Positions 25,042 through 35,959 of a stretch of DNA of 64,000 nt are shown here, piece by piece (positions within the stretch are counted from its first letter, which is position 1; every line of letters begins with the position of its first letter). The DNA is from Pseudomonas rustica (lineage in GTDB: Bacteria > Pseudomonadota > Gammaproteobacteria > Pseudomonadales > Pseudomonadaceae), in the NCBI RefSeq assembly GCF_018336155.1, contig NZ_JAGYHF010000016.1, positions 33,286 through 97,285 of the forward strand, in the 5' to 3' direction. The notes under the pieces are model-generated. The model saw only the letters and a program-made list of their open reading frames with translations. It made no database searches and had not been told where the DNA came from. The position numbers were made by a program, and so were the translations under genes.

Positions 25042-28000
25042 TCAATGCCGAATCAGCTTGCCGCGCACCTGCTCCATATCGATCTGATCCAGCTCCAGCC
25101 AGAACTGCTGCTTGCCGGCAATCTCCGCCGCCGCCGGCAACCCATCCCGATACACCAACCGATTGTTCACCAGCGCCGGCACTTTCACCCCCGGCAACAA
25201 CGTCCCGGCCAGGTTCAGTGGATCAACCCCACACACCGCCACCAGACTGCCGTCATGCGGCCGCCGCCGTACCTCGCGCAACAGTGGAATGGCTTCGGGC
25301 AAGGCAAACTGTTCCCCCGCCAAACCACTGACAAACCGCCCGCCACGAATCTCGCCGCGCGCTTCCAGCCGATGAAACGTGCGCAGCAATTCCCGCCAAC
25401 TCGGCAGCCAATCCGCTTCACGCTCCAGCAAGCGCCAGAACACCACGCCGTAGCGGCGCAGCAAGGTCATGGCGACATGCTCCAGGGTTTCGCTGTTATC
25501 CACAGCCGCCCCGCGCCGTAGCAACGCCCAGCGCCCGGCATCATCCATGCCGCCAACAAACGCCCCGCGTCCACGCCGACTGCTGCGCTGCTGGCGCTTG
25601 CTCGCCGGCGTAATCAGCGCGCGCAGGCCGGCGAAGCTGTCGGCGTTCACCAGCCCGGCGCCGACCAGTTCCTGCAAGGCGATTTCCAGTTCGGTGCGCA
25701 GCAAATGCGCTTCATGAATCAGCTCATCGAAAAACAGCGCACCGTGCTGACTAAGCGCTTCGAAGACCTTCTGGGTTTTCGGCGAGAGTTCGCTCTCGGG
25801 CGTCTGTTCGGCCAGCGCGCTCCATAAGCCAACCTGATTGCGCGGCAGCAAAACGATTGGCGTACTGCGTAAAGCCGTGCCGCTGATTTTTTGCCGGGCA
25901 CTGAGGCGCGTCCACACCAGTTTGCCGTTGCGGCACAGGTCATCCAGCCAGCTCGGCGAATAGTCCTTGAGCCGCGCCGGGAGAATGTCACTGTCCCACG
26001 CCGAGGCCGCTGCCGCGTAACCTTCAAACTGGCCGACAATCGCCGGCAACACCGCACTGCCTTGGCCACGAGTCGAGGGCGAAAGATGCTGCCAGTCGAA
26101 CAGAAAGCGCATGAAATCCTGCAACGCCACCGGTTCGATTTCCCGGCGCAGACGCTTGACCGTGTAGCGATGAATACGCGCGAGCAGGTGGCGTTCGCAC
26201 CATTCCTCGATGTTGAGTTTCGGCGTGAACTGGCCGCGCAGCACGTAGCCTTCACGCTCCAGTTGGGCGAGAGCCTGATTGACTTGAGCGGTCGGCAGCG
26301 CGAGCGGTTCAGCTATGGCAGGTAACGGCAGTGGGCCGAACGCACCGAGGCGCGCACGGATTACTTCGACCAACGCCTCGTCGAACGCCCAGACCTCATC
26401 GAATCCCGGCAACGCATCCAGCTCAGGCTGCAATTTGGCCTGTGGATAAAGCGCTTGCAGGCAGGTCAGGCGTTCGCGAGCCAGCCATAAACAATGCTCG
26501 GCATTGATCTGCAATCGGCAGGCGCGACCGCTTTTGGCCAAGGTTTCCAGCCATTCACGCCAACCTTCGTTCGCTTGCACCTCATCCTCGCTGATACACG
26601 CCAGACTCATCAGCGCCTCATGCATTTCATCCACAGCGTTCGGCGTCGGCCAGGCTTCTTCGCGTACGGCCGTAATCGCGTCGGCATCCAGCGCACCGAG
26701 ATCATCAGTCGATTGCGGATCGCTCCAGCGGCGGTTGATCACTGCTTGGGTACGACGTTCTTCCAGCGGTGCATCGTCGAGGAAGGCGTACGGCCGCGCA
26801 CTGAGAATTTCCGCCGCGAGCGGTGAGGGCGCCGGCAAATCGCGACTGATCAAACGCACCTCGCCACGCTCCATGCGCCGCAGGAGATTGAGCCAGCCTT
26901 CGCTGTCCATGGCCTCGTGCAGGCAGTCGTCGAGGGTTTGCTCAATCAGCGGATGCTCGGGAATTTCCCGTTCGCCGGCGAGGTTTTCCAGGCAGGCGAT
27001 CTGATCGGGAAACACGCTGGCAATCAGGTCTTCGCTTTTCATCCGCTGCAACTGCGGCGCGACTTTGCGGCCACCGGTAAAACGCGGCAATGCCAGCGCC
27101 ACGCCGGCATTCCAGCGCCAGCGCACGCCGAACAGCGGCGCATCGAGCACCGCTTGAATCAGCGTGTGCTCGGCGTTGTTGCTGTGCAGGTAGCGCCAGA
27201 TCTCATCCAGTTCAAAGCTGTGGCTGGTGGACAGCGACAACACGATGGCGTCCTCGCTGGCGGCAGCCTGCAATTCGAAGTTGAACGTGCGGCAGAAACG
27301 CTTGCGCAGGGCCAAACCCCAGGCGCGGTTGATGCGGCTGCCGAACGGTGAATGGATGATCAGTTGCGTGCCGCCGGACTCGTCGAAAAATCGCTCCATC
27401 AACAGCGTGTCCTGCGAGGGCAGGGCGCCGAGGGTTTGCCGGGCGCGGGCGAGGTATTCGACCAGTTGCTCGGCGCTGGCGAGGTTGAGGCCGAGGGTCT
27501 GCGTCAGCCAGACGAGGGCTGGTTGCAAGTCTCCGGGGCTGGCGCCAAGCAACGTGTCGAGCTGCGCTTGCAGGCGCGCCACGGCGAACGACAACTCATC
27601 GCTGCGCCCCGGTGCTTCGCCGAGCCAGAACGGTATGGTCGGTGGCTGGCCGTGGGCATCCTCGACGCGCACCTTGCCGGTTTCCACACGCAGGATCCGA
27701 TAAGAGGTATTGCCGAGCTGGAACACATCGCCGGCAATGCTTTCCACGGCGAAGTCTTCATTGACGCTGCCGATGTTCAAGCCTTGCGGCTCAAGCATCA
27801 CGCTGTAATCGGCGTTGTCGGGGATGGTGCCGCCGCTGGTCACGGCAGCGAGTTTCGCCCCCCGGCGGCCACGCAAGGTGCGGCTGACGGCGTCGCGGTG
27901 CAGGTAGGCGCTGCGAATGCCCTGACGACCGTTGTAGCCTTCGGCGAGCATGCTCAGCAGGGCTTGATAGTGTTTTTCGTCGAGGTCGCGATAGGGCGAG

Positions 28001-29328
28001 GCTTGGCGGAACATCGCCAGCAAGGCGTCTTCTGACCATTCCTGACAGCTGACTTCGGCGATGATTTGCTGCGCCAGAACATCCAGCGGCGCGACGGGAA
28101 TATGCAGGGTGTCGAGTTCGCCACGGCGCACGCAGTCGAGCAGGGCGGCGCATTCGATCAGGTCGTCGCGAGTGGTGGCGAACAACCGGCCCTTGGGCGT
28201 GCCGCCGACCTGGTGTCCGGAACGACCGACCCTTTGCAGAAACCCGGCGATGGAGCGCGGTGAAGCGATCTGACAGACCAGATCGACTTCACCGATATCG
28301 ATGCCCAGTTCCAGCGAAGCGGTGGCGATCAACACCTGCAACTCGCCGCGCTTGAGGCGTTGTTCGGCGTCGAGGCGAAACTCCTTGGCCAGACTGCCGT
28401 GATGCGCCGCCACTGCATGTTTGCCGAGGCGCTCGCTGAGGTGCCGGCTCAGGCGTTCGGCGAGGCGTCGGGTGTTGACGAAAATCAGCGTGGTGCGGTG
28501 CTCGCGGGCCAGTTCGGCGAGGCGGTCGTAGACCAATTCCCAGACATCATTGGCCATGACGGCCGATAACGGCACGGGCGGGACTTCGATGCCCAGATCC
28601 CGTGGCCGGGCGTGGCCGATGTCGATGATTTCGCAGGGGCGATCATGGCCGACGAGGAATTGCGCTACGGCTTCGACCGGTTTCTGGGTGGCGGAGAGGC
28701 CGATGCGGGTCAGCGGTTCGGCGCACAGCGCTTGCAGGCGCTCCAGGCTCAGGGACAAGTGGCTGCCGCGTTTGCCGGCGGCCATCGCATGGATTTCGTC
28801 GATGATCACCGTGCGCGTGGTGCCGAGCATTTTTCGCCCGGATTGCGAGCCGAGCAGGACGTAGAGTGACTCCGGGGTGGTCACCAGAATGTGCGGCGCG
28901 GTTTTGCGCATGGCCGCGCGGTCTTTTTGCGGGGTGTCGCCGGTGCGCACGGCGGTGGTGATGTGGATTTCCGGCAGGTTCATCTGCCGCAGCTGTTCGG
29001 TGATCCCGACAAGTGGATTTTGCAGGTTGATGCGGATGTCGTTGGACAGGGCTTTGAGCGGCGAAACGTAGACCACCAGGGTTTCAGCGGGCAGGCCGTC
29101 GGGGTTTTCCAGGCCACGGTGGACGAGGTCGTCGAGTACGGCGAGGAACGCGGTCAGGGTTTTGCCCGAGCCGGTGGGCGCGGCGATCAGCGTCGAGCGG
29201 CGCTGGCGGATCAACGGCCATGCGCGGGCCTGGGCGGCGGTGACCGTCGGGAAGGTCTTGCGGAACCAGGCGCTGACGGCGGGGTGAAAGCCTGCCAGAG
29301 CGCTGTCGGCGGGGAGGGGCAGATTCAT
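25042..29328 (-). CDS. lhr: ATP-dependent DNA/RNA helicase Lhr, full length
   Basis: 1428-residue superfamily 2 helicase. N-terminal DEAD/H motor: Walker A AAPTGSGKTLTAFLAVL, motif II IIDEIHAM, helicase C domain with STSLELGIDIGEVDLV-like (ASLELGIDIGEVD) and QRVGRSGHQ. It is followed by the winged-helix and Lhr-core domain and a long C-terminal extension as in E. coli Lhr (1538 residues). Lhr unwinds RNA:DNA hybrids and is tied to DNA repair. There is no adjacent nuclease or ligase, unlike the Lhr-core loci of many bacteria. The ATG start MNLPLPADSALAGFHPAV is well placed. Confidence 0.94.
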   Translation of the reverse strand: MNLPLPADSALAGFHPAVSAWFRKTFPTVTAAQARAWPLIRQRRSTLIAAPTGSGKTLTAFLAVLDDLVHRGLENPDGLPAETLVVYVSPLKALSNDIRINLQNPLVGITEQLRQMNLPEIHITTAVRTGDTPQKDRAAMRKTAPHILVTTPESLYVLLGSQSGRKMLGTTRTVIIDEIHAMAAGKRGSHLSLSLERLQALCAEPLTRIGLSATQKPVEAVAQFLVGHDRPCEIIDIGHARPRDLGIEVPPVPLSAVMANDVWELVYDRLAELAREHRTTLIFVNTRRLAERLSRHLSERLGKHAVAAHHGSLAKEFRLDAEQRLKRGELQVLIATASLELGIDIGEVDLVCQIASPRSIAGFLQRVGRSGHQVGGTPKGRLFATTRDDLIECAALLDCVRRGELDTLHIPVAPLDVLAQQIIAEVSCQEWSEDALLAMFRQASPYRDLDEKHYQALLSMLAEGYNGRQGIRSAYLHRDAVSRTLRGRRGAKLAAVTSGGTIPDNADYSVMLEPQGLNIGSVNEDFAVESIAGDVFQLGNTSYRILRVETGKVRVEDAHGQPPTIPFWLGEAPGRSDELSFAVARLQAQLDTLLGASPGDLQPALVWLTQTLGLNLASAEQLVEYLARARQTLGALPSQDTLLMERFFDESGGTQLIIHSPFGSRINRAWGLALRKRFCRTFNFELQAAASEDAIVLSLSTSHSFELDEIWRYLHSNNAEHTLIQAVLDAPLFGVRWRWNAGVALALPRFTGGRKVAPQLQRMKSEDLIASVFPDQIACLENLAGEREIPEHPLIEQTLDDCLHEAMDSEGWLNLLRRMERGEVRLISRDLPAPSPLAAEILSARPYAFLDDAPLEERRTQAVINRRWSDPQSTDDLGALDADAITAVREEAWPTPNAVDEMHEALMSLACISEDEVQANEGWREWLETLAKSGRACRLQINAEHCLWLARERLTCLQALYPQAKLQPELDALPGFDEVWAFDEALVEVIRARLGAFGPLPLPAIAEPLALPTAQVNQALAQLEREGYVLRGQFTPKLNIEEWCERHLLARIHRYTVKRLRREIEPVALQDFMRFLFDWQHLSPSTRGQGSAVLPAIVGQFEGYAAAASAWDSDILPARLKDYSPSWLDDLCRNGKLVWTRLSARQKISGTALRSTPIVLLPRNQVGLWSALAEQTPESELSPKTQKVFEALSQHGALFFDELIHEAHLLRTELEIALQELVGAGLVNADSFAGLRALITPASKRQQRSSRRGRGAFVGGMDDAGRWALLRRGAAVDNSETLEHVAMTLLRRYGVVFWRLLEREADWLPSWRELLRTFHRLEARGEIRGGRFVSGLAGEQFALPEAIPLLREVRRRPHDGSLVAVCGVDPLNLAGTLLPGVKVPALVNNRLVYRDGLPAAAEIAGKQQFWLELDQIDMEQVRGKLIRH

Positions 29329-29400
29329 GGCTTAAGTTATGCGGTCGCAGGGGGGAAGATGCAAGTACCGCTCAGGAGCTTCAGCGTCTGGTCGGGCCTC

Positions 29401-29475
29401 TTCGCGAGCAAGCTCGCTCCCACAGGGGATTTGCGGCGCACATAAATCCACTGTGGGAGCGAGCTTGCTCGCGAA
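29401..29475. repeat. REP pair, GTGGGAGCGAGCTTGCTCGCGAA family
   Basis: Perfect inverted 24-nt arms (ttcgcgagcaagctcgctcc start) within the 308-nt gap between lhr and the epimerase pair. Nothing else recognisable in 29329-29636. Confidence 0.93.
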
Positions 29476-29636
29476 GGGGCCAGATGCCACGACACAAATC
29501 CCGGGGATGTACACTTTACGGATGACGGTTGCGCACTAAACCCGCAAAATGCAACGATTCCGGCAATTATCGGCGACGCTTCCACAAGATCCGTCGCTCA
29601 AGCCATCGTTCCAATCAGACTGGGCCTGCTGACTTT

Positions 29637-30513
29637 ATGCGAATGCGCCTTATGTTACTGGGCGGCGGAAATGCCCTTGGGCAGGCGCTGATTCGCCTCG
29701 GTGCAGAGGAAGACATCGGTTTCCTCGCCCCCCGCCCGCCCGAAAACGGCTGGGATGCCGCGAGCCTGACCCAATTGCTCGACGACACCCGTCCCGATGC
29801 GTTGATCAACCTCGCCTACTATTTCGACTGGTTCCAGGCCGAGACGGTCAGCGAAATCCGTATGGCCGGGCAGGAACGCGCGATCGAGCGTCTGGCCGAA
29901 TTGTGCCAGCACCACAACATTGTCCTCGTGCAGCCCTCCAGTTATCGGGTGTTCGACGGCTCGCGCGCCACCGCTTACAGCGAAAAAGATGAACCAGTGC
30001 CGCTGGGCCTGCGCGGTCAGGCGCTGTGGCGCATTGAGCAGAGCGTTCGCGCGACTTGCCCGCAGCATGTGTTGCTGCGTTTCGGCTGGCTGCTCGATGA
30101 CAGCGCCGACGGCACCCTCGGACGTTTCCTCGCCCGCGCCGAGCAACCGGAAGAATTGCTCTTGGCCGATGACCGCCGTGGCAATCCGACCCCGGTCGAT
30201 GACGCTGCGCGGGTGATCATCTCGGTGCTCAAGCAACTCGATTGCGCCGCGCCGCTGTGGGGCACTTATCACTACGCCGGCCACGAGGCGACCACGCCGC
30301 TGGCGCTGGGTCAGGCGATTCTCACCGAAGCGCGCAGCCTGCACGCCTTGGCCATCGAGGCGCCGACCGCACAGGCTCACGCCGCGCGCCCGGACGCTGC
30401 CGAAGAACCGCAACACGCGGTGCTGGCCTGCAAGAAAATTCTGCACACTTTCGGGATCAAACCGCGCGCCTGGCGTGCCGCGCTCCCGGCTTTACTGGAT
30501 AGGTTTTATCGTC

Positions 30514-30521
<8 letters not shown>
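29637..30521 (+). CDS. RmlD-like sugar-nucleotide reductase/epimerase
   Basis: 294 residues, SDR superfamily, dTDP-4-dehydrorhamnose-reductase-like. The N-terminal Rossmann turn is LMLLGGGNALGQALIRLG, a slightly altered GxxGxxG. The usual YxxxK is represented around EPVPLGLRGQALWRIEQ, where tyrosine is not obvious, so catalytic competence is uncertain. It is coupled with the following epimerase by overlapping codons (next ATG 8 nt inside). The pair may make or modify a surface sugar. ATG 29637 chosen; MRLM at 29643 is an alternative. Confidence 0.8.
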
Positions 30522-31446
<925 letters not shown>

Positions 31447-31452
31447 GAAGAG

Positions 31453-31611
31453 CCCCTCACCCTAGCCCTCTCCCGGAGGGAGAGGGGACTGATTGCGGTG
31501 GATGGTCGAGTTACGCCGACGTGAGATACCGAGTCGAATTCAGGTTTTGAAAAACATGAAGATCGGCTCCCTTTCCCCCTCTCCCAGAGGGAGAGGGCTG
31601 GGGTGAGGGGG
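31453..31611. repeat. Inverted repeat pair of the CCCTCACCCTAGCCCTCTCCC type
   Basis: Left arm cccctcaccctagccctctc and right arm its complement ending gtgaggggg, each arm itself with an internal ctctccc/gggagag hairpin. A fourth intergenic repeat family in this window. Confidence 0.88.
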
Positions 31612-31647
31612 TTGGATTTCAGCCACCCAACAATTCCAGCAGACATG

Positions 31648-31677
31648 AAAAAGGCGCCCTTCAACAGGCGCCTTTTT
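31648..31677. terminator. Bidirectional terminator
   Basis: AAAAAGGCGCC / GGCGCCTTTTT perfect stem with 8-nt loop, between the convergent epimerase and ompW-like genes. Confidence 0.92.
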
Positions 31678-31702
31678 CACGGCCGGAATGTACCGCTATC
31701 CC

Positions 31703-31726
31703 TTGTGGCGAGGGGATTTATCCCCC
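31703..31726. repeat. Single REP, GTGGCGAGGGGATTTATCCCC family
   Basis: One arm only of the family seen as pairs at 42209 and 53203. The remainder of 31447-31803 holds no gene. Confidence 0.8.
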
Positions 31727-31803
31727 GATCAACTAACTGGCAGTCGCCTTCAGATTCAAGTCTGCCCACCACCAAGCCTCATCCACCACCACGCGAATGT
31801 TCC

Positions 31804-32502
31804 TTAGAACTTGTAACCCAACCCCACCATGTACACAAACGGATCAACATCCACATTCACCCGTGCCCGAGTGCCCGGCGCCACTGCGTTGTTCTCCACT
31901 GTCGCGCGAGTATCGATGTCGATATAACGCACTTGGGCGTTGATCATCACCTTGTCAGTCAGCATGTAATCGGCACCGACCTGCCACGCCAGCCCCCAGG
32001 AGTTTTTCGCCTTGAAGTTGCTGAAGCCTGCAGTCTGCGCTTCGCTGCCGACGTGTTCGTCATAGATCCAGGTGTAGTTGATGCCGCCGCCCACATACGG
32101 TTGGAAGGCCGACTTCGAATCCAGCGGGTAGTAAACGACGCTGAGGGTCGGCGGCAGGTGTTTCAGGGTGCCGAGTTTGCCGTTGGCCGCCGGCAGAGCA
32201 GTGTTTTTCAGCTTCACGTCATGTTCGAACGGCGAGGCCGCCAGCAACTCGATACCGATGTTGTTGGTGATCATGTAGGCGAAGTTGAGACCCAATTGAG
32301 TGTCGCTGCTCATGGTCGCCTTGCCGCCCAGATTGGCGCCGCTCAGCGGACCCTGATCGACCTTGACGCTGGAGCTGTCGGCCTTCGGGTTGACGGTGAT
32401 TGCACCGGCGCGAACGATAATGTCACCGGCATCGTGGGCGTGGGCGAGCGGGGCTGCGAGCGCGAGGGCAAACAACGAAGCGCTGAGCAAGGACTTGTTC
32501 AT
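31804..32502 (-). CDS. OmpW family outer membrane protein
   Basis: 232 residues: signal peptide MNKSLLSASLFALALAAPLAHA, then an eight-stranded beta-barrel of the OmpW family (AGDIIVRAGAITVNPKADS at the start, PYVGGGINYTWIYDEH in the middle, and the terminal aromatic YMVGLGYKF typical for BAM recognition). OmpW forms a small hydrophobic channel. It is monocistronic; the upstream 190 nt contain a REP pair. Confidence 0.93.
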   Translation of the reverse strand: MNKSLLSASLFALALAAPLAHAHDAGDIIVRAGAITVNPKADSSSVKVDQGPLSGANLGGKATMSSDTQLGLNFAYMITNNIGIELLAASPFEHDVKLKNTALPAANGKLGTLKHLPPTLSVVYYPLDSKSAFQPYVGGGINYTWIYDEHVGSEAQTAGFSNFKAKNSWGLAWQVGADYMLTDKVMINAQVRYIDIDTRATVENNAVAPGTRARVNVDVDPFVYMVGLGYKF

Positions 32503-32599
32503 GGGGGCTCCAAAGGACGTTAAAAATTTCTGACGTCCTATGGTACGAAGCCAACTGATACGGTCTTTTGACGCAGCTCAATGAAACAGTGAAGTCCGC

Positions 32600-32676
32600 A
32601 AAAGATCGCAGCCTTCGGCAGCTCCTACAGAGAAACATGATCCCCTGTAGGAGCTGCCGAAGGCTGCGATCTTTTG
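32600..32676. repeat. REP pair, GCTGCCGAAGGCTGCGATC family
   Basis: Inverted arms aaaagatcgcagccttcggc and complement between ompW-like and the zinc-type operon end. Confidence 0.92.
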
Positions 32677-32695
32677 ATCTTGAAACTACCGGGAT

Positions 32696-33214
32696 TTACT
32701 CCGGCAGCTCATACACATAAATCTTGTCCGCCTCCATCTGATACCCGGCATCCGCCAGCTCGCTGCTCGACGCCTTGACCTGCAACGGCCCCTCGATCCA
32801 GTAAGGCTGATACAGCTCATCCAGCTTCACGCCCAACTCGCTTTTCACATGCACGATCTGGTTCGACGGCGGTGGCGGCACATGGATGCACGCGCCGAAA
32901 TACGGCACCAGCAAGAAGTCCGTGGTGCGCCCCTCTTCATTGACTTCCAGCGGCACGATATAGCCCGGCAACCGAATGTTCTGGCCATCGAGCGCCTGCA
33001 CCACCGGCGCGTTCGGCAGATCCTGCTTCGCCGCTGGCGCTGACTCCGCCGACAGCGCATCGCTCATTTTCGACATGTCGTGCAGCGGGGTCATGTTCGG
33101 CACTTCCGGTGCGGCGTCCGGCGGGATCATTTCCGACCATGTCAGGTCTTTTGGCGCCGCGGCCCACACGGGCAGGGCAACCAGCAACAGCAGCGCAAGT
33201 ACGGCGCGGGGCAT
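32696..33214 (-). CDS. DUF3299 periplasmic protein of the zinc-type operon
   Basis: 172 residues with signal peptide MPRAVLALLLLVALPVWAAA. The DUF3299 core has the strongly conserved IRLPGYIVPLEVNEEG and VPYFGACIHVPPPP segments (one cysteine and a histidine that could bind metal). It is equivalent in position to P. aeruginosa PA4066, the last gene of a zinc-starvation operon. GAGG lies 9 nt before ATG 33214; a start at 33229 overlapping the permease stop (ATGA) is the alternative. Confidence 0.85.
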   Translation of the reverse strand: MPRAVLALLLLVALPVWAAAPKDLTWSEMIPPDAAPEVPNMTPLHDMSKMSDALSAESAPAAKQDLPNAPVVQALDGQNIRLPGYIVPLEVNEEGRTTDFLLVPYFGACIHVPPPPSNQIVHVKSELGVKLDELYQPYWIEGPLQVKASSSELADAGYQMEADKIYVYELPE

Positions 33215-33225
33215 GGTGAACATCC

Positions 33226-34491
33226 TCATAAACGGATCGACAGGCCATCGGCCAACGATTGGCGATAAGCGCGCCAGGCCGGCACGGCGCCCATCAGCAG
33301 CGCGGCCGCCAGAATGCCACCGAGCAGCGTCCATTCATACTCGCTCGGCCACGCCAGCGGCAGAAACAAACCGTAGTTGGCCTGAACGTAACCCTGCGCC
33401 GCAGCGATGCCGATGTACAGCAACGCAACGCCGGCGATCACCCCGGTCAGCGCCAGAGCGAACGCTTCCAGCACCAGCAGACTCGCGATGTGCCACGGCC
33501 GCGCACCGACCGAACGCAAAATCGCCATCTCGCGGCGACGCTCGTTGAGGCTGGTGAGAATCGCCGTGAGCATGCCGATCAAACCGGTCAGCACCACGAA
33601 CAGCGAAACCACGAACAAGGCTTTTTCAGCGGTGCTCATCAGGCTCCACAACTCCTGCAACGCCACGCCCGGCAGGATCGCCAGCATCGGCTCGCCACGG
33701 AATTCGTTGATCTCACGTTGCAGCGCAAAAGTGGAAATTTTGCTGTTGAGACCGAGCATAAACGCGGTGATCGCTTGCGGCGTCAGGTCCATATTGCGCG
33801 CCTGATCAGCGCTGATCCGCCCATTGCCTCGGGCCGGCACGCCGTTGTGCCAGTCGATGTGAATCGCCTCCATGCCACCGAGGCTGATGTGCAACGTGCG
33901 ATCGACCGGCGTGCCGGTGCGCTTGAGAATGCCGACCACGGTGAACGGTTTGTCGTCGTGTTTGACCAGACTGATCGCCGCCACACCGTGGGCCAGCACC
34001 AGTTGGTCGCCGAGTTTGTAATGCAATGCGTCGGCGACTTCAGCACCGAGCACCACTTCAAACGGATCGGTGGCAAACGCACGACCGTCGGCCAACTCCA
34101 GATGCTGCTTGCGACCGTACTGGTAGTGCTCGAAATACGCTTCAGTGGTGCCCATCACGCGATAGCCGCGATGGGAGTCGCCGAGGGACATCGGGATCGC
34201 CCACTTCACTTTCGGGTTGTTGGCGAAGTGTTCGAAGCTGTCCCAGCGAATGTTGTTGGTGGCGTTGCCGATGCGGAACACCGAGTACAGCAATAGATTC
34301 ACCGAACCGGAGCGCGCGCCGACAATCAGGTCGGTGCCGCTGATGGTGCTGGCGAAACTGGCTTTGGCTTCGGTGCGCACCCGTTCAACGGCGAGCAGCA
34401 GGCACACTGACAAGGCAATCGCGAACGCGGTGAGGAGGGCGGTAAAGCGGCGGTTGGCCAGGCTGGCCATGGCCAGACGAAACAAATACAT
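33226..34491 (-). CDS. ABC transporter permease (FtsX/MacB-like)
   Basis: 421 residues, one N-terminal membrane helix (MASLANRRFTALLTAFAIALS), a large periplasmic MacB-type domain and three C-terminal helices, the usual topology of FtsX-like permeases that move or release lipoproteins or drive periplasmic work rather than import ions. Conserved NERRREMAILRSVGARPWHI lies before the last helices. It starts 1 nt from the ATPase stop. With its partners it corresponds to PA4065. Confidence 0.9.
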   Translation of the reverse strand: MYLFRLAMASLANRRFTALLTAFAIALSVCLLLAVERVRTEAKASFASTISGTDLIVGARSGSVNLLLYSVFRIGNATNNIRWDSFEHFANNPKVKWAIPMSLGDSHRGYRVMGTTEAYFEHYQYGRKQHLELADGRAFATDPFEVVLGAEVADALHYKLGDQLVLAHGVAAISLVKHDDKPFTVVGILKRTGTPVDRTLHISLGGMEAIHIDWHNGVPARGNGRISADQARNMDLTPQAITAFMLGLNSKISTFALQREINEFRGEPMLAILPGVALQELWSLMSTAEKALFVVSLFVVLTGLIGMLTAILTSLNERRREMAILRSVGARPWHIASLLVLEAFALALTGVIAGVALLYIGIAAAQGYVQANYGLFLPLAWPSEYEWTLLGGILAAALLMGAVPAWRAYRQSLADGLSIRL

Positions 34492-34492
34492 C

Positions 34493-35203
34493 TCAGACCT
34501 CGGCAGACGTGGCGGCGCGATTGAGTTCGGCCAGGGACAGATGACGGTCGAACAACGGCGCCAGGCTCTGATCGTGGCTGACGAACAACAAGCTCGATCC
34601 GGCTTCGCGGCACTCGGCGAACAACAGACGAATGAAGTTTTCCCGGGCGTCGTAATCCAGCGCCGAGGTCGGTTCGTCGGCGATTACTAGTTCGGGCTGA
34701 CCGATCAAGGCACGCGCGGCGGCCACACGTTGTTGCTGACCGATCGACAGCGAATCCGCGCGACGGCTGAGAATGCTTTCATCCTTCAGACCCAAGTGCG
34801 CGAGCAGGGTAGCGGCGGCTTGATCAACGCTGCCGTGACGCTGTTTCGCCCGTTGCGCACGCAGTTTGGAGAAGTGGCATGGCAGCTCGACGTTCTCGCG
34901 TACCGAGAGAAACGGCAGCAAGTTGAACTGCTGAAAAATGTAGCCGGTGTGATCGACGCGGAAGGTGTCGCGGGCGCCGGCGGAGAGTTCGGTCAGTTCC
35001 TGGCCGAGCAAACGAATGCTGCCGCGATCCGGTTTCTGCACGCCGCCGAGCAGGCCGAGCAGGGTGGTTTTGCCGCTGCCGCTCGGGCCTTTGAGAAACA
35101 GGGTTTCGCCCGGTTCCAGACGAAACGCCGGGATGTCCAGCAACGGCGGGTGACCGGGCCAACTGAAGCCCAGGTCGGACAGTTCGATGAGTGCTTGGGT
35201 CAT
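34493..35203 (-). CDS. ABC transporter ATP-binding protein
   Basis: 236-residue LolD/MacB-type ATPase. Walker A KGPSGSGKTTLLGLLGG, signature DSLSIGQQQRVAAARALIG (variant LSIGQ instead of LSGGQ), Walker B ELVIADEPTSALD and H-loop FVSHDQSL. It energises the FtsX-like permease downstream. ATG 35203 (MTQALIELSDLGFSW) chosen; codons upstream of 35227 come from the adjacent REP pair. Confidence 0.92.
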   Translation of the reverse strand: MTQALIELSDLGFSWPGHPPLLDIPAFRLEPGETLFLKGPSGSGKTTLLGLLGGVQKPDRGSIRLLGQELTELSAGARDTFRVDHTGYIFQQFNLLPFLSVRENVELPCHFSKLRAQRAKQRHGSVDQAAATLLAHLGLKDESILSRRADSLSIGQQQRVAAARALIGQPELVIADEPTSALDYDARENFIRLLFAECREAGSSLLFVSHDQSLAPLFDRHLSLAELNRAATSAEV

Positions 35204-35232
35204 GGCACCAATATCATGAGTTTTCATAGCCC

Positions 35233-35313
35233 CTGTAGGAGCTGCCGAAGGCTGCGATCTTTTGATCTTGAAAACAAAAGTCAAAAGATCGCAGCCTTCG
35301 GCAGCTCCTACAG
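35233..35313. repeat. REP pair, GCTGCCGAAGGCTGCGATC family, inside the zinc-type operon
   Basis: Inverted arms ctgtaggagctgccgaaggc and complement in the gap between the DUF2796 gene and the ATPase gene; the hairpin could lower expression of the transporter part relative to the DUF2796 protein (inference). Confidence 0.92.
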
Positions 35314-35330
35314 GGGGATTTTCGGTGTGA

Positions 35331-35924
35331 TCAGAATTTCAGGGAGGCAGCCTTGGCCGTCACTTCAGCACCTTGCTGGCCGCTCGCGCTGATCAGTTGT
35401 ACCTGAATTTTCTGGGTCGCCGGGAAGGTATTGAAGATGTTCGCCAGATCCAGGGTCTTCAACGCGCCGGGCGTTGCGCACTTGATCTGGTAGTGCGCGT
35501 GGATTTCGCTGTGGTCGTGGTGATGTTCGTGACCGTCCTTGTCCGCTTCATCTTCGTCATGATCGTCGGCATCCGGTTTGTCGCCAAACAACGGACTCTC
35601 GAGTTCCTGACCGACGACTTTGCAACCGGCAGCGGCTGGCAGACTGAACAGCGCCAATGGTTTTTCCAGCTGCGCACGGGCTGCGGCGACTTTGGCTTTA
35701 TCGGCATCCGTGGTCGCGAGGTGTTCGAAACCCACGAGGTTCATCGCCGGGCTTTCCAGCTCCAGTTCAAGGGTCTGGCCGTCGAGCGCGGCGTTCAGGC
35801 GACCGACACCGTGCTCATGCGCGCCGAGGCTGCCGTGTTCATGATCGTGGTCGTGCTCATCGGCAGCATGGGCGACGGCCAGCGGCAACAGGGCAAACGG
35901 CAAAGCGAGCAGCAGACGGCGCAT
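35331..35924 (-). CDS. DUF2796 His-rich periplasmic protein (ZrgA-like)
   Basis: 197 residues. Signal peptide MRRLLLALPFALLPLAVAHA, then His/Asp/Glu-rich metal-binding stretches: DEHDHDHEHGSLGAHEHGVG just after cleavage and DDHDEDEADKDGHEHHHDHS in the middle. DUF2796 includes Vibrio ZrgA, which aids zinc uptake, and P. aeruginosa PA4063. First gene of the operon, with a candidate Zur box 36 nt upstream. Periplasmic zinc binding is well supported by composition; exact role is inferred. Confidence 0.9.
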   Translation of the reverse strand: MRRLLLALPFALLPLAVAHAADEHDHDHEHGSLGAHEHGVGRLNAALDGQTLELELESPAMNLVGFEHLATTDADKAKVAAARAQLEKPLALFSLPAAAGCKVVGQELESPLFGDKPDADDHDEDEADKDGHEHHHDHSEIHAHYQIKCATPGALKTLDLANIFNTFPATQKIQVQLISASGQQGAEVTAKAASLKF

Positions 35925-35959
35925 GGCGAACTCCGGGAGTAAAGTGAAGAGTTTGTTAT

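Noticed and set aside
34493..35284. N-terminal extension of the ABC ATPase (KRSQPSAAPTGAM)
   Set aside because: The extra codons come from the REP pair; such KRSQPSAAPT peptides recur wherever this REP family is translated.
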